From: JBBAAP01 sp043808305
GTDB lineage: Bacteria > Planctomycetota > MHYJ01 > JACQXL01
DNA: 64,000 nucleotides
Reading direction: 5' to 3'
Assembly (NCBI GenBank): GCA_043808305.1
Contig: JAZDFB010000028.1
Coordinates: 43,918 to 107,917 of the forward strand
Shown here piece by piece: positions 16,704 through 25,351 of the stretch. Below the pieces are notes generated by a model. It was not told the DNA's origin, did not search any database, and was given only the letters and a program-made list of their open reading frames with translations. The position numbers and the translations under genes were made by a program. How positions within the stretch are numbered: position 1 is the stretch's first letter; each line of letters opens with the position of its first letter.

Positions 16704-16958
16704 ATATATAGTCGGATAAATCCGTCCCGCCAAAAGCGGGAGCGATTTATCGCACTCCGGCTACCGGCTATAGTTCGGCTGCCTGTGAAGTTGCAGCCGA
16801 CTATACCTGGCAGTAATTCTGACGCCAAAGGTGCCATCAAACTGCCAGAGTATCGGCAGCCCTAAGGGGGTCTTTGGATTATACCATTAGGTATATTTAT
16901 AATGTTATACCTTAAGGTAGTATTAGGCCAAAGACCCCCATCATTTCAAACTCTGTTA
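16704..16958. repeat. Repeat-filled gap between peptide and maturase genes
   Basis: From 16735 to 16860 there are dispersed hairpins (CGGCT...AGCCG; CTGGCAGT...ACTGCCAG). From 16866 to 16937 a 12-bp inverted pair GGGGGTCTTTGG / CCAAAGACCCCC encloses the conserved AT-rich element. The pair could fold as a terminator after the peptide gene or mark the ends of a small mobile element. Confidence 0.55.
16878..16924 (-). promoter_or_regulatory. Conserved AT-rich element copy 2
   Basis: Minus-strand order: TACCTTAAGGTA, TAACATTATAAATATAC, CTAATGGTATAAT. It contains a perfect TATAAT at its downstream end, 175 bases before the radical SAM start, so it may also serve as a promoter. It is almost identical to the copies at 11.9 and 21.4 kb. 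Confidence 0.6.
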
Positions 16959-17045
16959 TTACCTTACCGAAGAAAAAGCAAACGGGGTGCAACAAAACAT
17001 CTTGGTTGCTTTCTCCTGACCTTTTCTGATAACGACTATCTTCAT
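16959..17045 (-). CDS. 28-residue putative RiPP precursor peptide
   Basis: Seen: ATG at 17045, stop TAA at 16959, preceded by AAAGGGGGTGA six bases before the ATG, one of the best ribosome sites in the window. The peptide has a basic, helical first half (MKIVVIRKGQEKATK) and a core half with adjacent cysteines and aromatic residues (FCCTPFAFSSVR). It is the first gene upstream of the radical SAM/SPASM gene on the same strand. Known: SPASM maturases commonly modify Cys-containing precursor peptides encoded next to them. Inference: this is the substrate, perhaps of a Cys-based thioether modification. It resembles short geopeptide-type precursors in size and layout, which I cannot confirm without a search. 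Confidence 0.65.
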   Translation of the reverse strand: MKIVVIRKGQEKATKMFCCTPFAFSSVR

Positions 17046-17144
17046 CCTGGCTCACCCCCTTTCCTAAATTCATAGGAATTTTACGGCCTTGTGGTGATCA
17101 GCCAAAAGGCCTTACAGGTGAACCGTGCACGGATATCTAATTAA

Positions 17145-18866
17145 CTAATTATTACTGGGTTTGATTGACCAATCCTTCATATAGTAAAATGGCATTTCTG
17201 GTAAATTAAAAATAGCATCCGTATTTTGAATCCGCGCATTAACCGCGGATAATATCGGCGGATAATACAAAAATGTCGCGGGTTGCTCCTTGTATATTAT
17301 TTTATGGATATCCCGGTATATCTTTTTTTGCTGGTTAATATCAGAAGTATTGATTCCCAAATCGAATAACCGGCTCACTTCTGGATTATTGTATTGCCAA
17401 ATTCGGGCTTCTTTATTCATTTTCTGGGAATGCCAGAGGTTTGCAGCATCTAAAGGCTCAATAAAACCACCAAATGCCAATAAAAATACGCCTGCATCGT
17501 TGACCAGTCCTTTTTGGGCATCTTCATCCTTTCTACGGTAATCCATAGTTATTATATCAACCCTGACGCCTATCCTGTATAAATATTGGTAGACTAACCT
17601 TGCTATCAATTGGGTATCCTTTACGAGTGTGTCACAAATCATAGTAAACCTGAATTCCTGCCCAGCCCTTTCTAATATACCACTGTCATTAAGTTTCCAT
17701 CCCGATTCATTGAGTAGTTTTAGAGAAAGGGCTGGGTTATATTCAAACGGTTTAACTTCTGGATTATTGGCCCAGGAACCGGGCAGGAATGGGCCTGCTG
17801 ATTTAACCCCATAGCCGCCTTCCACCTTCCGGATAATCTCGTCTATGTCTATGCTTTGGGTAATTGCCTGCCGGACCCGCTTGTCCTTTAAAATAGGATG
17901 CCCCGGATTATATTCTAATACATAGTTTAAATTATTCGGCGTTACGTATGTCCTGAACTCCTTGTCGCGTTTGGCTACCTCGAAATTCTCCCTGGAAAGG
18001 TAGAAAATAAGGTCAATCTCGTTGTGCATAAAGGCGTTCCAACATTGGGCGGTAGTCTCATAACCGCTGGCGATAATCCGGTCCAGATACGGCCGGCCCT
18101 CGTAATAATCCGGGTTGGCCTCCAGCACCACCTTACCGTTTTCGGTCTGTTCCACGAATCTGAACGGTCCGGTCCCGATCGGTTTGTGATTGAATTTAGA
18201 TGTCTTCAGCCGGGCGCCGGTATCTGATTTCAATAGATGTTCGGGGACTATGGCGGCTGTCAGCAGGTAGTAATTGGTCGCCACCGGCTCTTTCAGGTTT
18301 ATCCTGAAGGTATACCTATCCAGCGCCTGGCAATCCTTTATGGCAGTATAATTACGCTGATGGGGAGACCCTGTTTCCGGGTCAACCAGCAGATTGAATG
18401 TAAACACCGCGTCCCGGGCAGTCAGCTCCACGCCGTCGTGGAACCGCACGCCCCTGCGTAGGTGGAAGGTGTAGGCCAGCTTATCGGCTGAAACCTCCCA
18501 GGACTCGGCCAGGTCAGGTTCATACATCATATCTTTATTCACTCTTTCCATACTGTTGAATACCAGATTCAGCAAAGGCGCCGATATCGTCCCTTCCGTA
18601 AGTATCGGGTTGATGATGGACGGCTTGCCGGCGTGGGCGCCGATTCTCAGCGTTCCGCCGTATTTGCTGTCCCGGGCCGGCCGCTTTCGGCAGTCAACCC
18701 CGCCCAGCATAAACAGCCCCAACATTACAAAGAGCAACCCTTTTAACACAAGCCCGCAGGCAGTCCCGCTAATAGGGGACCGTGTCTTTCCAGCTCGCCT
18801 GGTAATCATATTAATATACATGCGAATCCTGTGCCAATCTGCCGGATATCCGGCTGGAAATATCAT
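17145..18866 (-). CDS. Peptide-type ABC transporter substrate-binding protein (family 5)
   Basis: 573 residues. The sequence follows the DppA/OppA family: GGTLRIGAHAGKP, YEPDLAESWEVSADKLAYTF, LRRGVRFHDGVELTARDAVF, KPIGTGPFRFVEQ, and DKRVRQAITQSIDIDEIIRK. A hydrophobic stretch (LLFVMLGLFMLGGVDC, about 49-64) ends in a Cys that may be lipid-modified, though the lipobox is imperfect. The N-terminus is odd: the residues before this stretch include PISGTACGL encoded by a dispersed repeat (18750-18779), so the true start is uncertain (18866, 18821 or 18809). No permease genes are adjacent, so it is an orphan binding protein. It lies just upstream of the small peptide gene; peptide uptake or sensing is plausible. 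Confidence 0.82.
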   Translation of the reverse strand: MIFPAGYPADWHRIRMYINMITRRAGKTRSPISGTACGLVLKGLLFVMLGLFMLGGVDCRKRPARDSKYGGTLRIGAHAGKPSIINPILTEGTISAPLLNLVFNSMERVNKDMMYEPDLAESWEVSADKLAYTFHLRRGVRFHDGVELTARDAVFTFNLLVDPETGSPHQRNYTAIKDCQALDRYTFRINLKEPVATNYYLLTAAIVPEHLLKSDTGARLKTSKFNHKPIGTGPFRFVEQTENGKVVLEANPDYYEGRPYLDRIIASGYETTAQCWNAFMHNEIDLIFYLSRENFEVAKRDKEFRTYVTPNNLNYVLEYNPGHPILKDKRVRQAITQSIDIDEIIRKVEGGYGVKSAGPFLPGSWANNPEVKPFEYNPALSLKLLNESGWKLNDSGILERAGQEFRFTMICDTLVKDTQLIARLVYQYLYRIGVRVDIITMDYRRKDEDAQKGLVNDAGVFLLAFGGFIEPLDAANLWHSQKMNKEARIWQYNNPEVSRLFDLGINTSDINQQKKIYRDIHKIIYKEQPATFLYYPPILSAVNARIQNTDAIFNLPEMPFYYMKDWSIKPSNN

Positions 18867-19001
18867 ATTAATAGCCGTTTATTTTATCAGAATGCCCTGT
18901 AAGTCTTATATTATACTGTAAAATTAGTGGCTGGCTGATGCGAACTATTTCGCGGGAATATTTTATTCCGGTTATGGCCGAATAAGACAATGGGGCATTC
19001 A

Positions 19002-19045
19002 TGCACAATTTCTTGTGCATGATGCACAATTTCCTGTGCATGTTC
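19002..19045. repeat. Paired palindromes TGCACAA/TTGTGCA downstream of the TonB receptor gene
   Basis: Two adjacent near-perfect palindromes (TGCACAATTTCTTGTGCA and TGCACAATTTCCTGTGCA). The same pair in inverted form lies at 21190-21231, so the receptor gene is flanked by both. Confidence 0.6.
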
Positions 19046-19120
19046 CGCTGCGGCGGGATTTGCTCCCGCTTTGGCGGGAAACACAACGCAATGCGAAAGA
19101 TATTGCAGGAGTAAACCGCA

Positions 19121-20986
19121 TTAGAATCCGTAATTCAATCCGGCTTCCAACTGCCGGCCGGGCATCGGCAGAAATTCGTCATTCCAGTATTTACGGTTGA
19201 AGATGTTAAGCAAATAAACGTAGGCCGACAACTTCTGTACTTTGGCCTCGTTTGCCTTGTCCAGGCTGTAATTGACGCGCATATCCCAGATGAACTTACG
19301 GTCGCTGGGGTTAAGCAATGGTCTTTCGTTCCAGAAGCGGTAATTACCTTTGAGCCCGGCGTTGAGATTATCATTATATTTGTAATTGACGCCCAGGTTA
19401 TAAGTCACCTTGGCCACGCCGTTACCCTGGATAATCTGGCCGGTGTCACGGTCCTGGACCCGGTTAAACGACCAGCCCGCCTGGGCCTGGAGCCCTTTGG
19501 TAAAATCATAGCTGGTATCCGCCTCAACGCCCTGGCGGCGTACCCGGCTGATATTGTCCATCATCGTAGCCACCGGGTCATAAGCCAGGTAATCGCTCAC
19601 CTCGGCCCGGTAAAGCGCCAGTTTGAACCATAAATTATCTAGCGGCCTGGTCTCGGCGCTGAATTCATACACCGCCGGCGCACGCTCGGCCTTGATATCC
19701 GGGTTGGGCAGGACAAAGGGGTTGTTGGCGATGTATTTGTATATCAGCGGGGGAGCGTTAAACGCCCGTGCTACGGACAAGCGTAAATCGGTCTGCTTGA
19801 ACGGCGTGTGCCAGATAACACCGGCTGATGGGCTCGATTGGCTGCCATAGGCTTCGTTGTCGTCATACCTCAGGCCAAGGTTAACATCAATCCGGGCCAG
19901 CGGGCTGAGGCTGTAATTGAGGTAATAACCCTGCCGCTGGACTTTTTCTCTGCTGGCCATCATGTCGGAATCAAGTTCATCCTGGCCCAGGTCTGCGCCG
20001 ACCAGCAGGCTCTGGTTTTTGGCCGGGTTCAACCGGTATTGCAGGTCCAGTCCGGAAAATACGTCCCGGGTGGCGACCTTGTTGGTCTGCGTATCGCCCG
20101 GCACGGCGTAATCTATCAGCCGGCTGGCGTGGTCCGAGAACTTCAGCGCCGCGCTGAACTCGCTGTCCTGGTCCGGCGTCATTCCGAACTTGATTGAGCC
20201 GTATTTGAGTATGTGCCACAGGTTTTCGCCGTAGCCCATCAGGTCAAATTCATACCCGCCGATGTCGGAGTTATAGTATTGAAAATTAGCCTCGAGGTTG
20301 GAAATGTTCGATGTCTCATAAGACAGCTTGAATCCGCCTTTCTGGCTGAGTATGGCGCTGTTGGTTCGGAACTCGCTGTTGGTATCCAGGTAACCGGCCC
20401 AGGCCAGGTAACTTAACTTATCCATTCGTCCGGACACCTGGGCATCCTGTTTCCAGAACCCGTAAGCGCCCCAGCCGCCGCCGGAGGTTAAATCGGTTTT
20501 AACCGGCTGGTTTCCAGCCTGTGGCTTTTTGGTAATCACGTTAATCACACCGCCCAGCGACGAACCCCAGACCGACGAGGTCGTGCCCTTGATGATTTCT
20601 ATCCGCTCCACGTTCTCAATGGGTATCAGCGACGGGTCGGCAAAGGCCATGCCTTGAGAGTTTATCAGCACTCCGTCAACCATGATCCGGACGTGCCGCG
20701 GATCGCAGCCCTGGATGGTGACGCTGGCCTGCTGTCCGGACGGCCCGCGCCCTTGCAGGTCAACGCCGGTGACCAGGTTGAGCGCGCCGGCCAGGTCCTT
20801 CACCGGCATATATGCCAGCTGTTCCGAACTAATCACCGTAATGTTGCCGGTCACTTCGGAATATTGCTGGGGCGTGCGCCGAGCCGTGACCACGATTTCT
20901 TCGGTTGACTGGATTGGCTCCGCCGCCCATAGCGCCGGACAAGAGATGCTTAATGCGGCCGTAAATATAATCAAAAATCGAAGCAT
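19121..20986 (-). CDS. TonB-dependent outer-membrane receptor
   Basis: 621 residues. Signal peptide MLRFLIIFTAALSIS...LWA; TonB box region EEIVVTARRTPQ; plug domain motifs (VTGVDLQGRGPSGQQASVTI, RIMVDGVLINSQ, IENVERIEIIKGT, SVWGSSLGGVINVITKK); then a beta-barrel ending in QLEAGLNYGF, with the terminal Phe needed for outer-membrane assembly. The length and plug fit BtuB/colicin-type receptors. I see no cobalamin riboswitch upstream, so the substrate is open. It lies 254 bases upstream of the substrate-binding protein gene on the same strand, which suggests a shared uptake route. Confidence 0.92.
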   Translation of the reverse strand: MLRFLIIFTAALSISCPALWAAEPIQSTEEIVVTARRTPQQYSEVTGNITVISSEQLAYMPVKDLAGALNLVTGVDLQGRGPSGQQASVTIQGCDPRHVRIMVDGVLINSQGMAFADPSLIPIENVERIEIIKGTTSSVWGSSLGGVINVITKKPQAGNQPVKTDLTSGGGWGAYGFWKQDAQVSGRMDKLSYLAWAGYLDTNSEFRTNSAILSQKGGFKLSYETSNISNLEANFQYYNSDIGGYEFDLMGYGENLWHILKYGSIKFGMTPDQDSEFSAALKFSDHASRLIDYAVPGDTQTNKVATRDVFSGLDLQYRLNPAKNQSLLVGADLGQDELDSDMMASREKVQRQGYYLNYSLSPLARIDVNLGLRYDDNEAYGSQSSPSAGVIWHTPFKQTDLRLSVARAFNAPPLIYKYIANNPFVLPNPDIKAERAPAVYEFSAETRPLDNLWFKLALYRAEVSDYLAYDPVATMMDNISRVRRQGVEADTSYDFTKGLQAQAGWSFNRVQDRDTGQIIQGNGVAKVTYNLGVNYKYNDNLNAGLKGNYRFWNERPLLNPSDRKFIWDMRVNYSLDKANEAKVQKLSAYVYLLNIFNRKYWNDEFLPMPGRQLEAGLNYGF

Positions 20987-21189
20987 ATGGGTATCATATA
21001 TAACTATCAGCCCGGTTAGTCAAGTATTTTATTTAACTGGCATATCAATTCGGCGCTACTTTCTGCCACAAAGACACCAAGACACTAAGAATTCTTTGTG
21101 CCTTAGTGCCTTAGTGGCAAGTAATTTCTTACATAATCTGCGTAGGCGAAGCCTCTGCGCCGAAGGTCTGCGTACCGTTTAGACCGGTT

Positions 21190-21231
21190 CATGCACAAGA
21201 AATTGTGCACGTGCACAAGAAATTGTGCATG
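21190..21231. repeat. Paired palindromes TGCACAAGAAATTGTGCA upstream of the TonB gene
   Basis: Two 18-base palindromes separated by CG. They match, in inverted orientation, the pair at 19002-19045. Confidence 0.6.
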
Positions 21232-21408
21232 AAAGCCCGCCCAACCCCATCCGGGCGCCTGGCCCGTCCGTGCCGAACCAATAATCACCATTTTATAACC
21301 TGATAATTTATATACGATTACGGCAAACCACACTCAAAAGTACTCAAAATTACTCAAATAACCGCATCTCAGGCATAAGAATTGCACATATTATCACCAG
21401 ATTCATAA

Positions 21409-21475
21409 TACCTTAAAGGTAGAGCCGCATTCGGCCTCCCGTAGGGGATAACATAATAAATATACCCAATGGTAT
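21409..21475 (+). promoter_or_regulatory. Conserved AT-rich element copy 3, interrupted by a 24-bp insert
   Basis: Plus strand: TACCTTAAAGGTA, then an inserted GC-rich hairpin (GAGCCGCATTCGGCCTC...), then GATAACATAATAAATATACC and CAATGGTATAA running straight into the ribosome site AAGGAGG of the next gene. In copies 1 and 2 the two halves are contiguous, so the insert is secondary. Confidence 0.6.
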
Positions 21476-21490
21476 AAGGAGGACAAAGAT

Positions 21491-21787
21491 ATGATTACAG
21501 CCAATGATACCGTAAAAAAAAGGTTCTCGAGCATCGATGATGTCGCCGATTTTATGGGCTTGCACCGGCGCACCATCTACACCCTGGCCAGTGAAGGCCG
21601 GATACCCGGCGTTAAGATAGGCGGCAAATGGCTCTTTAACCTGCGGACCATCAAAAAATGGGTTAACAAACAGATGATCAGCAACTGCGCGCAAACAACA
21701 AAGATGGAACAACAGGATTTAACGGAAAGATATAATCAGTTTAATCCGTTAAATCCCGTTGAAAAAAGAGAAGGAGTTATATCGTGA
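21491..21787 (+). CDS. Excisionase-type helix-turn-helix protein
   Basis: 98 residues with a strong AAGGAGG site 9 bases before ATG 21491. Residues 11-58 (FSSIDDVADFMGLHRRTIYT, LASEGRIPGVKIGGKWLFNL) are a MerR/Xis-like winged helix of the common excisionase family. The last 30 residues (MEQQDLTERYNQFNPLNPVE) are encoded by a copy of the GGATTTAAC/GTTAAATCC dispersed palindrome (21716-21768), so the tail is repeat-derived. Its stop overlaps the GTG of the hybrid kinase by four bases (GTGA). Inference: a DNA-binding regulator translated with the kinase, not necessarily a real excisionase. Confidence 0.75.
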   Translation: MITANDTVKKRFSSIDDVADFMGLHRRTIYTLASEGRIPGVKIGGKWLFNLRTIKKWVNKQMISNCAQTTKMEQQDLTERYNQFNPLNPVEKREGVIS

Positions 21788-23745
21788 CCAAACAGCCTGA
21801 ATCAAATGAACATCCCGCCTCCTGCTCCGAAGATAAAATGAGGCGCTTCGCGACGGTGGTGCGCGATTCTAACGACGCGATTACCATACAGGATTTTAAA
21901 GGACAGATTACCGCCTGGAACCACGGCGCTGAACTAATGTATGGCTACAGCGAAGAACAGGCGCTTCGGATGAACATCAATCACCTCACGCCTCCCGGCA
22001 AAGAGGCAGAGCAAAATGAGTTTACCCGCCGGCTGATAGCGGGTGAAATAATTACTTCGCTTGAAACCCAGCGGGTAACCAAAGACGGGCGCGTTCTCGA
22101 TGTCTGGCTGACGGTGACGAAACTGGTGGATGAAACCGGAAAGCCGATTGGTATTGCCTCGACCGAGCGCGATATCACCAAACGCAAAAAAGCCGAAAAT
22201 GAAATGCGCAAATTCTCCAACGTCGTGCAACAGACTGCCGACATCGTTATTATCACCGACAAAGACGGCGTCATCGAGTATACTAATCCCGCTTTCGAAC
22301 AGCTTATCGGATACAACGAAAAAGAGGTTATCGGCAAAACGCCCAGAATCATCAAGTCGGGCAGCCACGACAATGAGTTCTACGAAAAACTCTGGAAAAC
22401 TATTCTATCCGGCGAGGTATTCCGGGACAACTTAATCAACCGGAAAAAGAACGGCGAATTATATTATGAGAAAAAGACAATTACGCCGATACTGGACGCC
22501 AAAGGGCACATTACCCACTTCGTTTCCATCGGAAAGGATATAACCGAAAACAAGAAACTCCAGGACCAGTTGTTCCAATCCCAGAAGATGGAAGCCATCG
22601 GCACGCTGGCCGGCGGCATGGCGCACGACTTCAGGAACGTCCTGACCGTGATACAGGGATATGTCTCGCTGTCCCTGATGGACCTGGATAAAGAAAACCC
22701 CGTAACCGAATACCTGAAAAATATCGCCCAGGCCTCAAAAAAGGCCGCTGACCTTACCCAGCAGTTGCTTATCTTCGGGCGCCAGCAACCTATGAACATA
22801 TCCGCGCTCAATCTCCAGCAAACGGTTCACGACCTGCTTAAAATGCTCAAACGGCTCATCGGCGAGAATATTGCCGTCAAAACCAAACTGGCGCCCGATA
22901 CCTGGGGCGTCAAAGCCGACCGGAGCAATATGGAGCAGGTGATTATGAACCTGGTGGTCAACGCTCGCGATGCCATGCCCAAGGGCGGCGAGATTACTAT
23001 CAAGGCCGAAAATGTGACCATAGACTCGGAGTATTGCCTGCTTAACATCTCTGCCCGGCCCGGTAAATTTGTCCTCCTCTCGGTGGCCGATACCGGCACA
23101 GGAATGGACAAGGAAACCATCCAGCGCATCTTTGAGCCGTTTTTCACCACCAAGGAAGAAGGCAAAGGCACCGGCCTGGGTCTGGCAGTCGTTTACGGCA
23201 TCGTCAAACAGCACCAGGGCTGGATAAACGTCTACTCCGAACCCGGACAGGGCGCTACTTTCAAAATCTACCTGCCCGCTTTTACCCCTATTAGTGGGAC
23301 TGCCTGCGGGCTTGCCGGCCGGATAGAAAACAAGCCGGAAAAACCTGTTGCCGCGGTTTCACTGGAGGGCAACAAGGAACGGGTGCTTCTGGTCGAGGAC
23401 GAAGAGACGGTCCGCGAATTCGCGCACAAAGTGCTGGAAAAACACAACTACGTTGTCTTTGCCGCGGCCACAGCCCGGGAAGCCGAGGAAATCTTCGACC
23501 GTGAAAAAGGCGATTTCCAACTCGTCTTCAGCGATACCATCCTGCCGGATGCCGGCGGTTTGGAACTGGTTCACCGGCTCCGGACCCGCAACCCGAAACT
23601 GCCTATCCTCTTGTCCAGCGGTTACGCAAACGAAAAAGTCCAGAAGGAAATTATGCGCCAAAAACGGATGCCCTTTATCCAGAAACCGTACACCATAGAT
23701 AACCTATTAAAGATTATGCGGGAGAGTATAGCCAAAGGCAAGTAG
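21784..23745 (+). CDS. Soluble hybrid histidine kinase (PAS-PAS-HisKA-HATPase-REC)
   Basis: 653 residues, GTG start overlapping the previous gene. The two PAS domains (about 18-135, with AWNHGAELMYGYSEEQAL; and 140-260, with YTNPAFEQLIGYNEKEVIGK) suggest a cytoplasmic small-molecule or redox sensor. HisKA H-box GGMAHDFRNVLTVIQGY; HATPase NLVVNARDAMPKGG, DTGTGMD, GKGTGLGLAVVYGIVKQHQG; REC with acceptor Asp in VFSDTILPDAGG. The linker before REC contains PISGTACGLAG, encoded by a dispersed repeat (23284-23313) and also present at the N-terminus of the binding protein at 17.1 kb. There is no membrane segment. The output partner is not encoded adjacently. Confidence 0.9.
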   Translation: MTKQPESNEHPASCSEDKMRRFATVVRDSNDAITIQDFKGQITAWNHGAELMYGYSEEQALRMNINHLTPPGKEAEQNEFTRRLIAGEIITSLETQRVTKDGRVLDVWLTVTKLVDETGKPIGIASTERDITKRKKAENEMRKFSNVVQQTADIVIITDKDGVIEYTNPAFEQLIGYNEKEVIGKTPRIIKSGSHDNEFYEKLWKTILSGEVFRDNLINRKKNGELYYEKKTITPILDAKGHITHFVSIGKDITENKKLQDQLFQSQKMEAIGTLAGGMAHDFRNVLTVIQGYVSLSLMDLDKENPVTEYLKNIAQASKKAADLTQQLLIFGRQQPMNISALNLQQTVHDLLKMLKRLIGENIAVKTKLAPDTWGVKADRSNMEQVIMNLVVNARDAMPKGGEITIKAENVTIDSEYCLLNISARPGKFVLLSVADTGTGMDKETIQRIFEPFFTTKEEGKGTGLGLAVVYGIVKQHQGWINVYSEPGQGATFKIYLPAFTPISGTACGLAGRIENKPEKPVAAVSLEGNKERVLLVEDEETVREFAHKVLEKHNYVVFAAATAREAEEIFDREKGDFQLVFSDTILPDAGGLELVHRLRTRNPKLPILLSSGYANEKVQKEIMRQKRMPFIQKPYTIDNLLKIMRESIAKGK

Positions 23746-24266
23746 GGAGACAGGAAAATAAAAGTAAGCGGATAGTATTAACAGTGACTTAAAGAGACTT
23801 GAATAGATTAAGAACCTCTATCAAAACCTATTATGATAAGTATTTCCTCTCCCCTTGTAGTTCGGCTGTTAGAACGTAGTGAGTTACAGCCGACTATACC
23901 TGGCAGTAATTCGCTACGCTCAAACTGCCAGAGTATGGGAGAGGGTAGGGTGAGGGGAATCAAGATAATCACCCTCCCCTCCCTCGAACGGGACCCCGGC
24001 TAATAGGGGTAACCCCTCCCGTCAAGGGAGGGGAATATGTTTTGTTAGAGTCTTTAATTATAAAGTCTCATAGAAGTCTATTATAGTTCCTGTTAGAATA
24101 ATTCTCAGTCCCTCTGACGGGATAAATTCTTTCAGAGGCCTCAGCGGTTTAATTAGTTGACAATATTCATTATTAAGTCATAGTATTGGTGGCCCAAGAG
24201 TGCAGGTGTGAACTCCGGGCGGCCAAAGCAGAAGGAATAGAAACTAAGTTTCTGGAGGGAGTAAAT
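23746..24266. repeat. Repeat-rich intergenic region
   Basis: Hairpins of the variable-arm family (23867-23935: CGGCTGT...ACAGCCG, CTGGCAGT...ACTGCCAG), the CCCCGGCTAATAGGGG repeat (23990-24011), and paired CCCTCCC/GGGAGGGG tracts. No gene is supported. A ribosome site for the next gene lies at 24253-24258. Confidence 0.5.
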
Positions 24267-25166
24267 ATGAATAATGAAATAATCCCGGCGAGTCCGCAGA
24301 CAGTCCCGGAGCACCGCAGTGCCTCCCGCTTAGAGGGGCTAAGAGGGGCAACGAAAATAGCCGTTTTCCGCGGCCGGAAAATCCGCAAGACCATTCATAA
24401 AAATGAATGGTGGTTTGTAATAGAAGATGTGGTATTTGCCCTAACGGATTCTAACGACCCTAAACAGTATATTCAAAGAATGAAGCAAAGAGATGAAGAA
24501 CTTGCCAGAGGGTGGGTACAAATTGTACATACCCTTGGGGTTAAGACCGAAGGTGGCAGGCAAATAATGAACTGTGCTAATACCGAGGGTATGTTCCGCA
24601 TCATCCAATCCATCCCCTCGCCAAAAGCCGAACCATTCAAACGCTGGCTGGCTAAGGTCGGCTATGAAAGAGTTCAGGAGATAGAAGACCCGGAAATAGC
24701 CACCAAACGCACCCGGGCATTGTATAAAGCCAAGGGCTACAGCGGCGACTGGATAGAAAAACGGATGCGCGGCATAGCCATCCGCGAAGAACTTACCGAC
24801 CAATGGAAAAAGCACGGCGTGGCCAGAGATAAGGAATACGAGATTCTGACCGCCGAGATATCAAAGGCGACATTCGGGCTTACGCCCGGCCAGTATAAGA
24901 AACTCAAAGGGCTCAAACGCCAAAACCTGCGCGACCATATGAACGACCTGGAACTGATTTTCTCTATGCTGGGCGAGGCGTCCACCACCCAGATAACCAA
25001 GGTGGAACACCCGGCCGGATTCGTGGAAAACAAAGGCGTTGCCCACCGGGGCGGCAATGTTGCCGGGCTGGCCCGTCGGAAACTGGAACAGGAAACCGGC
25101 GGTAAGGTGGTCAGCCGCCGGAACTATCTCCAACAACCGCAGAATAAGAGATTGAAAGACAAATAA
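24267..25166 (+). CDS. Bro-N / phage antirepressor family protein
   Basis: 299 residues from ATG 24267 (GGAGGGAG eight bases upstream; the longer frame from 24186 has none). After a repeat-encoded segment (SPQTVPEHRSASRLEGLRGA, 24290-24345), the Bro-N domain is clear: IAVFRGRKIRKTIHKNEWWF, VIEDVVFALTDS, MNCANTEGMFRIIQSI, EPFKRWLAKVGYERV. The C-terminal half (IREELTDQWKKHGV, FGLTPGQYKKLKGLKRQNLR) matches the helical C-domain often fused to Bro-N in bacterial chromosomes. Known: Bro-N proteins bind DNA and many are phage antirepressors or accessory proteins. Inference: a domesticated phage-like regulator. Confidence 0.8.
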   Translation: MNNEIIPASPQTVPEHRSASRLEGLRGATKIAVFRGRKIRKTIHKNEWWFVIEDVVFALTDSNDPKQYIQRMKQRDEELARGWVQIVHTLGVKTEGGRQIMNCANTEGMFRIIQSIPSPKAEPFKRWLAKVGYERVQEIEDPEIATKRTRALYKAKGYSGDWIEKRMRGIAIREELTDQWKKHGVARDKEYEILTAEISKATFGLTPGQYKKLKGLKRQNLRDHMNDLELIFSMLGEASTTQITKVEHPAGFVENKGVAHRGGNVAGLARRKLEQETGGKVVSRRNYLQQPQNKRLKDK

Positions 25167-25217
25167 ACTCCGGGCGGAAGAAATCGGCTCAATAAGGCCG
25201 GCGAGTAATAATAAATC

Positions 25218-25259
25218 TTTGATATTCCAGATTGGAATATCAAACCCAGAATCGGGTTT
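25218..25259. terminator. Two adjacent hairpins after the Bro-N gene
   Basis: TTTGATATTCCA-GAT-TGGAATATCAAA is a perfect 12-bp stem (25218-25244), followed by AAACCC-AGAATC-GGGTTT (25242-25259). They share bases and could be alternative structures. Confidence 0.45.
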
Positions 25260-25351
25260 CATAAGGAGTAATCAGTTGAATCCGTTTCCAGCCCGAGGCT
25301 GACCCGTCCTCTGGCGGGGGCGGGAATCCTTGTACTAAAAAGGGATACTTT

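Larger units (their letters stand above)
20987..21490. other. 500-bp divergent intergenic region
   Basis: It carries a CACAAAGACACCAAGACACT/AGTGCCTTAGTGGC inverted repeat (about 21068-21120), the TGCACAA palindrome pair (21190-21231) and the third conserved AT-rich element (21409-21475). No gene is supported. Confidence 0.55.

Noticed and set aside
20987..21490. Cobalamin riboswitch upstream of the TonB receptor gene
   Set aside because: No B12-box or the expected conserved core found; the hairpins there are dispersed repeats and palindromes.
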